From Quinella sp. 1Q5 (lineage in GTDB: Bacteria > Bacillota > Negativicutes > Selenomonadales > Selenomonadaceae), in NCBI GenBank assembly GCA_014764605.1, contig JACXWG010000002.1:1-49667 (forward strand): a stretch of 49,667 nt of DNA, read 5' to 3'. The notes beneath the pieces were generated by a model. That model did not search any database and was not told the DNA's origin. It saw nothing but the letters and a program-made list of their open reading frames with translations. Each line of letters starts with the position of its first letter. The first letter of the stretch is position 1. Position numbers and translations under genes: made by a program. Below, piece by piece: positions 44,464-49,667 of the stretch.

Positions 44464-45462
44464 ATGTTTGCAAGGATACGGGCGATAAGTTCATACTTGC
44501 CCGCGACGATAGAAAACAATTCGGAGCTGGTGGACGCCCGCTTCATAAAAAAACTAGGCGTGCAATGTCGACATATCTGCGACAAGGACGAGGCTGCGGG
44601 AGACTTGGCATTCAAAGCCGCCGAGAAACTCTTTGCCGAACACGACATTGACCGCCACGAGACAGATTTTATCTTGCTGTGCACCCAACACCCCGACCAC
44701 TTAGGACCGCACACGTCAGGGCACCTTCAACACCGCTTAGGCTTAAAGAAGTCCGTCGGCACTATGGACATTGCGTTAGGCTGTTCGGGCTACGTCTATG
44801 GGCTTGCGGTCGCTAAGGGATTGATTGAGACTGGGCTTGCGAAAAAGATTCTGTTCATAACCTCAAGCGTCTACACGAAATATATCAACGTCCGCGACAA
44901 GGCGACGCGTCCGCTGTTCGGCGACGGGGCGACGGCTACTTGGATTGACGGCGGCGATAAGGAAAGTCTTTGGGCGTTCGTCTTCGGCTCGGACGGCTCG
45001 CGCTATGACAAGTTGATTATTCCTGTCGGCGGCAGTCGTCACTTGCCCCGCGACAATCCCGAAGTCTTCGCGACGGACGATAACGGCAACTATCGCTCGA
45101 ACTACGAAATTTTTATGGACGGCATGGCGATAACTTACTTTACCTTGCGGGAAGTGCCGCCGCTGGTAGACGCCGTATTGAACGCCGCTAAGCTTACTCG
45201 TGCCGACTTGGACTATTGCATCTTCCACCAAGCCAACAAGTTCATGATGACTTACCTGCGCGACAAGGCGGGCTTAAACGATGTGCCCTTCCACAACGAC
45301 ATATCCAAGACGGGCAATATCGTTTCGGGGAGCGTGCCGCTTGCCATTGAACAGGTCATTAAAGCTGTCGGTGCAAAGAGTTTAAAGCGTGTCATGCTTG
45401 CTGGCTATGGCGTCGGCTTGAGTTGGGCGGGGTGCATTGCCGACTTGTCGGAGGTGATGTGA
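44464..45462 (+). CDS. Stand-alone 3-oxoacyl-ACP synthase III-like enzyme (FabH family)
   Basis: A 332-residue thiolase-fold protein. The KAS III triad is complete: Cys107 in LGCSGYVYGL, His255 in FHQANKFMM, and Asn285 in SKTGNIVSGSVPLA. The N-terminal RIRAISSYLPATIENNSEL is also typical. FabH condenses acetyl-CoA with malonyl-ACP, but relatives outside fatty-acid loci make other ketones or transfer acyl groups. Here the gene lies between a sugar aminotransferase and a giant glycosyltransferase, not with fab genes, so a role in an unusual acylated glycan building block is likely (inference). Its TGA is directly followed by the TTG of the next gene. Confidence 0.85.
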   Translation: MFARIRAISSYLPATIENNSELVDARFIKKLGVQCRHICDKDEAAGDLAFKAAEKLFAEHDIDRHETDFILLCTQHPDHLGPHTSGHLQHRLGLKKSVGTMDIALGCSGYVYGLAVAKGLIETGLAKKILFITSSVYTKYINVRDKATRPLFGDGATATWIDGGDKESLWAFVFGSDGSRYDKLIIPVGGSRHLPRDNPEVFATDDNGNYRSNYEIFMDGMAITYFTLREVPPLVDAVLNAAKLTRADLDYCIFHQANKFMMTYLRDKAGLNDVPFHNDISKTGNIVSGSVPLAIEQVIKAVGAKSLKRVMLAGYGVGLSWAGCIADLSEVM

Positions 45463-48400
45463 TTGCCTAAGGTCAGTGTGATATTGACGAGTTATAATCA
45501 TGCGGCGTTCGTGGCGGCTGCGATTGATAGCGTCCTCAAGCAGACGTTCACGGACTTTGAACTATTAATCGTCGACGACGGCTCGCAGGACAACAGCCAC
45601 GACATTATCAAAGCCTTCGACGACTCGCGCATAAAAACTTTCCTCTACGATGAGAACCGCGGACCTGTCCTTGCCGTGAGTGAGGCGATTGAATCTGCGC
45701 GGGGGAAATATATTGCCGTGCATCATTCGGACGACCTGTGGACGCCCGACAAGTTGGAAAAGCAGGTTGCCTTCCTCGACAGCAATGAAGACTTCGCCGC
45801 GTGCTTTACGTGGGTTGAGTTCGTCGACGAGCAGGGTAAGACGCATGAGCTTGACGCGGACGATTACTACAAAAATATTTTCGACCAACCGAATCGCACG
45901 CGAGCCGAGTGGTTGCATTACTTTTTCTATAACGCGAACTGTCTTTGCCATCCGTCCGTAATGCTCCGCCGCGAATCCGTCAAGAAGTTTCATCTGCTTG
46001 ACACGCACGGGCTTTGGCAGTTGCCTGATTACCTTATGTGGATTCGTCTTTGCTTCCACGCGGAGATTTTTATTTTGCCCGAACGACTTACGAGGTTTCG
46101 TTTGCGGCGCACGCGGCAGGAGAATACTTCGGCGACCACTCGTGATAGGTTAATCCGTGCGGACTTGGAAAACTTCTTCATAGCGCGCGAGTTCGTCGAC
46201 AGCTTCCCCGACGATAAATTTTTCCTTGAGGTCTTCCCCGAAGCCGCGACCTTTCTGATTGACGGCAAGATTAATCGACGCTTCGCACTGGCTAAGCTTT
46301 GCCTTGCTAAGGAAATTCCCGCTTGGCAACTCGTCGGCTTGGAGCTGATAAAAAATCTGCTTAACACTCTCGACGCCGCGCAGATAAAAAACCTCTACGG
46401 CTACGACGAAAAGACTTTCCTGCATGATGGCGGCTCCTTCGACGTGTTCAATCTCACGCAAAAGCTCGGCATGCTTCACACGGAACTTTTTATCAACGAC
46501 GATTACACGTCCACTAAGGTGGCGGAGAAGATTATCAGCGTCGACACGTCCCGCAGGTTTTACGCACGCTTTGACCTCGACGCACAAGACCCGATTAAAG
46601 TCCTGCGCTTCGACCCCGACGAGAATTTTATCTCCGTCAAGATAATCCGCACGCTGATTAACGGCGAGCCCTATGAAGTCTCCGATAGCAACGCCAATGA
46701 AGTCTTAGACGGCTTCCACAGGTTCTGGACGATTGACCCGCAGTTCTTATTCAACGTCGGCAATCTGATTGGGCACGTGACCTTTGAAGTCTTCGGCGAG
46801 CGCGAGGAAGGCTTTTCTGACACCCTAGACAAGAGTATAAAAGCCCTCATCGAACGCAACGAGGAACTTAAGCGACAAAGTTTGAAGTCCCCGCCGAAGC
46901 CGCAAGAGCCTCAAGCATCAGTCGCCTTCAAGGAGAAAGCTCTAGCCGCCGTCCGCCTCTTGTATAAAACACTGCCAATCGACGAGCAAAGGAAAGCTCA
47001 GCTTAAGGACAAGTTCTACACGACCTTTGCGCCGCTGTTGAAGAACACGCATCGTTATAAAGTTTGGAAGCTGTCGCAGACTTGGCAACTCAAGCCGCCC
47101 GTCGTGCACTCATACGGCATTTACAGCGAGACCTTCAGCGGCGAACTACTCACACAGCCCGGACGCATTGCCATTCAAGCGCACATCTTTTATCTTGACT
47201 TGCTTGATGACATGGCGGCTTACTGCGCGAACATGCCCTATAAGTTCGACGCTCTGATTTCAATCGTCGAGGCGACGGCTGAAGATAAAATCCGTGACGC
47301 CTTCAAGAAGATTCCAAACGCGGAGAAAGTCTTTGTGCGTGTCTTGCCCAATCGTGGTCGTGACGTGGCTCCGTTCCTCGTTGGCTTCGCTGACCTCTTG
47401 CCCGCATACGATTTCGCCTTGCACATTCATTCCAAGAAGTCTTTGCACACAGGTAGCGAGCAACAGTCTTGGCGCAATTATCTTTTCGACACGCTGTTGG
47501 GTTCGCCCGAACACATCAGGCAAATCTTTAAGGCTTTCGTCGATGACAAGTCGGTTGGTGTTATCTATCCTCGTCCCGCCGACAATGTCTTCTACGCGAG
47601 CTTTACTTGGCTTTCCAATCGCGACGCCGGACAAAAGCTTCTAAGCCGCGCAGACATTCCTCCGAACAAAACGGATTACTTCGACTTCCCGGCGGGCACG
47701 ATGTTTTGGGCAAGGACGAAGGCTCTTAGAAACTTCTTTACCATTGGGCTGACGCTTGAGGACTTCCCAGCCGAGCAAGCTCAAAACGACGGGACGATTG
47801 CTCACGCCTTTGAACGTTCGATATTGCTTGCGGCTAAGGCTCAGGGCATGAACTGCTACGAACTCGACCCGAAGACCTTTACGTACTCAATCAACTGCGG
47901 CAGTAAAAACCTTTGGCAATATTACGGACGCGACGAAGAAGAGTTCAAAGAACGAATCATCCCCTGCAACGAAATCATTTCCTTTGACTTGTTCGATACG
48001 CTTTTAATGCGCGGCGTCGCCAAGGATTATCACGTCCGCGAGCTTGTCGGGCTTAAGGTTGAGGCGTTGCTCGGTCGCAAGGTCGACTTCCCTACGCTAA
48101 GAGCCAAAGTAGAAATAGGCGACGATATAACCCTTGACGAGGTGTATAAACGTTTCTCCGAGCTTAGCGGGCTTGACGAGGCGACTTGCAAAAGAATTCG
48201 TGAGCTAGAAGTCTCAACGGAAGTTTCATTGGCTCTGCCGCGTGCGAGGGTCGTCGATTGGCTTAAGGGGGCAGTCAAAGCGGGCAAGGAGGTTTGGATT
48301 ATCTGCGACACTTGTTTGCAGACGCCAGACGTTGAACGCTTGTTAAGTAAGTGCGGCGTCGAAGGCTACGATAAACTTCTGCTGTCGTGTGAAACGGGCT

Positions 48401-48972
48401 TGCGCAAGGACACGGCGACGCTTTGGAATCAGCTTAAGGAGCGGGCGGACGAGTTCACACACATTGGCGACGACGAGGTCAGCGACATTCAGTTGCCCTC
48501 CGAACGCGGCTTAGGAACTTATCACACGATGAGCGCGTTGAATTTGTTCTCGCAGGTGCCGTTCGGGAGAAATCTTCTTGAGCGGCTTGATTATGAGTTG
48601 TCGCTTTATGCAGGGATATGTTTGGGCGTGGCGTTGGCAAAGAAGTTTCACGACCCGTTTAGGCTGAGCAATCGATTGACGGAAGAGAGCGGGCGGCTTA
48701 TCTTGCACACGTGGCGGGAGGTCGGCTATTGGTTCTGCGGCGTGCCGAGCTTGAATCATTCGGGCGAGCTTGAACCTTATCTTGAAGAGCTGACGATGAA
48801 ACTTCCAATGCGTTGCGACTTACGAGAGCTTCGAGCGGGAGCAGAGGAGTTCTGCCGCGACGTTAAAGAAATGTTTGGCGATGTCCTTGCGCGTGTACCG
48901 GTTGATGAAGCCTTCGTCGAGGCGTGGATTGCGTCATTCATAAGCGACGATAAGATTGTCAGTGTCAAATAA
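45463..48972 (+). CDS. Giant GT2 - RgpF - HAD fusion protein, surface polysaccharide synthesis
   Basis: A 1169-residue protein with at least three modules. Residues 1-230: GT2 glycosyltransferase (SVILTSYNHAAFV, IVDDGSQDNS, HHSDDLWTPDKL). Residues 545-830: a rhamnan-synthesis-F (RgpF, PF05045-like) domain (VHSYGIYSETF, PNRGRDVAPFL, HIHSKKS, FPAGTMFWAR). Residues 835-1040: HAD-superfamily domain (SFDLFDTLLMR with the nucleophile aspartate, WIICDTCLQT, HIGDDEVSD). Helical linkers fill the rest. It probably elongates and modifies a polysaccharide at the membrane; the HAD part could remove or transfer a phosphate. Start is TTG 45463 after GGAGGTGATG, directly following the ketosynthase stop. A strong terminator ends the operon. 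Confidence 0.85.
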   Translation: MPKVSVILTSYNHAAFVAAAIDSVLKQTFTDFELLIVDDGSQDNSHDIIKAFDDSRIKTFLYDENRGPVLAVSEAIESARGKYIAVHHSDDLWTPDKLEKQVAFLDSNEDFAACFTWVEFVDEQGKTHELDADDYYKNIFDQPNRTRAEWLHYFFYNANCLCHPSVMLRRESVKKFHLLDTHGLWQLPDYLMWIRLCFHAEIFILPERLTRFRLRRTRQENTSATTRDRLIRADLENFFIAREFVDSFPDDKFFLEVFPEAATFLIDGKINRRFALAKLCLAKEIPAWQLVGLELIKNLLNTLDAAQIKNLYGYDEKTFLHDGGSFDVFNLTQKLGMLHTELFINDDYTSTKVAEKIISVDTSRRFYARFDLDAQDPIKVLRFDPDENFISVKIIRTLINGEPYEVSDSNANEVLDGFHRFWTIDPQFLFNVGNLIGHVTFEVFGEREEGFSDTLDKSIKALIERNEELKRQSLKSPPKPQEPQASVAFKEKALAAVRLLYKTLPIDEQRKAQLKDKFYTTFAPLLKNTHRYKVWKLSQTWQLKPPVVHSYGIYSETFSGELLTQPGRIAIQAHIFYLDLLDDMAAYCANMPYKFDALISIVEATAEDKIRDAFKKIPNAEKVFVRVLPNRGRDVAPFLVGFADLLPAYDFALHIHSKKSLHTGSEQQSWRNYLFDTLLGSPEHIRQIFKAFVDDKSVGVIYPRPADNVFYASFTWLSNRDAGQKLLSRADIPPNKTDYFDFPAGTMFWARTKALRNFFTIGLTLEDFPAEQAQNDGTIAHAFERSILLAAKAQGMNCYELDPKTFTYSINCGSKNLWQYYGRDEEEFKERIIPCNEIISFDLFDTLLMRGVAKDYHVRELVGLKVEALLGRKVDFPTLRAKVEIGDDITLDEVYKRFSELSGLDEATCKRIRELEVSTEVSLALPRARVVDWLKGAVKAGKEVWIICDTCLQTPDVERLLSKCGVEGYDKLLLSCETGLRKDTATLWNQLKERADEFTHIGDDEVSDIQLPSERGLGTYHTMSALNLFSQVPFGRNLLERLDYELSLYAGICLGVALAKKFHDPFRLSNRLTEESGRLILHTWREVGYWFCGVPSLNHSGELEPYLEELTMKLPMRCDLRELRAGAEEFCRDVKEMFGDVLARVPVDEAFVEAWIASFISDDKIVSVK

Positions 48973-48976
48973 AAAA

Positions 48977-49005
48977 TCCCTCCGCGTTGGAGGGAAATTT
49001 TTTTT
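48977..49005. terminator. Bidirectional intrinsic terminator
   Basis: TCCCTCC pairs with GGAGGGA around GCGTT; on the plus strand AATTTTTTTT follows and on the minus strand TTTTTT. It serves the giant fusion gene and the convergent threonine synthase. Confidence 0.85.
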
Positions 49006-49667
49006 ACTGAGCGGCGAAGTCCAAGACGCGTTGAGGCATCTCGTCTTTGTCGCAAACGTCGTTATGCAAGACCTGCGCGGCGTTGAGTACGGCAAGATTC
49101 TTTGGAACTTTGAAACTGGTCTTTTTGTTGAGGAGGTTGATTTGCGCGAAGTCGTCAAGCCCGTCAATCGGTAGCTCTAAAGCTTCCAATACCGAGCTCG
49201 TGAACTTATACGGGCTGGCAGTCGAGGCACTGAGGGCGGGCGTTAAGTCTTTGGTCTTGCCGCGGTACTTGCTTAGGGCGGCGATAGAAACTGCGCTGTG
49301 CGTGTCGAGCAAATACCTAAACGAACCGTAAACGCGCTTGATAAAAAGTTTCGTCTCGTCCTCGCTGACGTATTCGGCGTGGAAGATTTTATCGAGCCGC
49401 GTCTTTAAGTCTTTGTCGATGACGTAGCGACCATTAGCGTTAAGCTCCGCCATGTATTGGCTGACCTGTCTGAAGTCGCCGCCCGTCTCGTGATAAAGTA
49501 GGCGTTCGAGGTTGCTTGAGATGAGAATATCCATCGACGGCGTTATTGTCTTGAAGAACTTCCTATTGCGGTTGTAAACGCCAGTAGCGAAAAATTCCGT
49601 GAGGACGTTGTTTATGTTCGAGGCGCAGATTAACTTCTTGACGGGCAACCCCATACGCAAGGCGTAG
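49004..49667 (-). CDS. thrC: Threonine synthase, C-terminal part (cut by window edge)
   Basis: The last 220 or so residues of threonine synthase, which makes threonine from O-phosphohomoserine with PLP. The frame is open to the window end. Recognisable: YALRMGLPVKKLICASNINN, typical of the long ThrC type, TPSMDILISSNLERLLYH, and DTHSAVSIAAL near the C-terminus. The active-site lysine region lies outside the window. The stop codon overlaps the bidirectional terminator. The upstream neighbour is unknown. Confidence 0.9.
   Translation of the reverse strand, partial: YALRMGLPVKKLICASNINNVLTEFFATGVYNRNRKFFKTITPSMDILISSNLERLLYHETGGDFRQVSQYMAELNANGRYVIDKDLKTRLDKIFHAEYVSEDETKLFIKRVYGSFRYLLDTHSAVSIAALSKYRGKTKDLTPALSASTASPYKFTSSVLEALELPIDGLDDFAQINLLNKKTSFKVPKNLAVLNAAQVLHNDVCDKDEMPQRVLDFAAQ

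Noticed and set aside
1-49667. CRISPR array, insertion sequence, prophage or rRNA operon
   Set aside because: I saw no regularly spaced repeats, transposase, integrase, phage structural gene or rRNA sequence in the window.

Overview
The window looks like a chromosomal segment of a diderm Firmicute (class Negativicutes, Selenomonas-like). The housekeeping genes are of Firmicute type: YaaR, HolB, SmpB, GyrA, RsmI-MetG, a DUF815 ATPase and ChW repeats. Beside them sit genes needed for a lipopolysaccharide outer membrane: a WaaA-LpxK fusion, an O-antigen ligase and a WbaP-type initiating transferase. Base composition is close to balanced. Two stretches are visibly richer in A+T: the GT8-GT2 gene (13.3-15.7 kb) and the first intact SPINDLY-like glycosyltransferase (23.7-25.3 kb). 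I identified the organism from gene content only.

Layout. 0-5.5 kb: a minus-strand envelope cluster (start of an unknown gene, O-antigen ligase, YrbL-like kinase-fold protein, PIG-L deacetylase), then a divergent lipoprotein class A beta-lactamase and a convergent GT4 glycosyltransferase. 5.7-8.2 kb: the WaaA-LpxK fusion. 8.3-15.7 kb: a plus-strand run of two tandem membrane GGDEF proteins, phosphopentomutase and a GT8-GT2 fusion. 15.7-16.1 kb: a gene-free stretch with a bidirectional terminator, a candidate small RNA on the minus strand and a strong promoter for malic enzyme. 16.1-23.4 kb: malic enzyme, tRNA-Arg(CCG), WbaP-like transferase, IspG, an iron-sulfur flavoprotein-like reductase, FliB, an Lrp/AsnC regulator and its partner aminotransferase.

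23.4-28.5 kb holds two full-length SPINDLY/GT41-type glycosyltransferases and a third, broken copy. Between and after them lie an exported protein of unknown function and a ChW-repeat secreted protein. 28.5-30.8 kb: smpB, holB, yaaR and, upstream of them, a well-folded candidate 6S RNA with its own promoter and terminator. 30.8-39.2 kb is a minus-strand run: thioesterase, metallophosphoesterase, DUF815 ATPase, CobA-HemD fusion, small membrane protein, gyrA, iron-containing alcohol dehydrogenase. 39.2-49.0 kb is a tightly coupled plus-strand operon: rsmI, metG, an M48 peptidase with TPRs, a DegT-type aminotransferase, a stand-alone ketoacyl synthase III and a 1169-residue GT2-RgpF-HAD fusion. 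A truncated convergent threonine synthase closes the window.

The main theme is cell-surface glycan and lipid A construction. The parts that look least explained are the aminotransferase / ketosynthase / giant glycosyltransferase module (43.3-49.0 kb), the GT41 family with a deletion-derived pseudogene, the two structured RNAs, and a 17-base sequence repeated exactly just downstream of two different -10 boxes.
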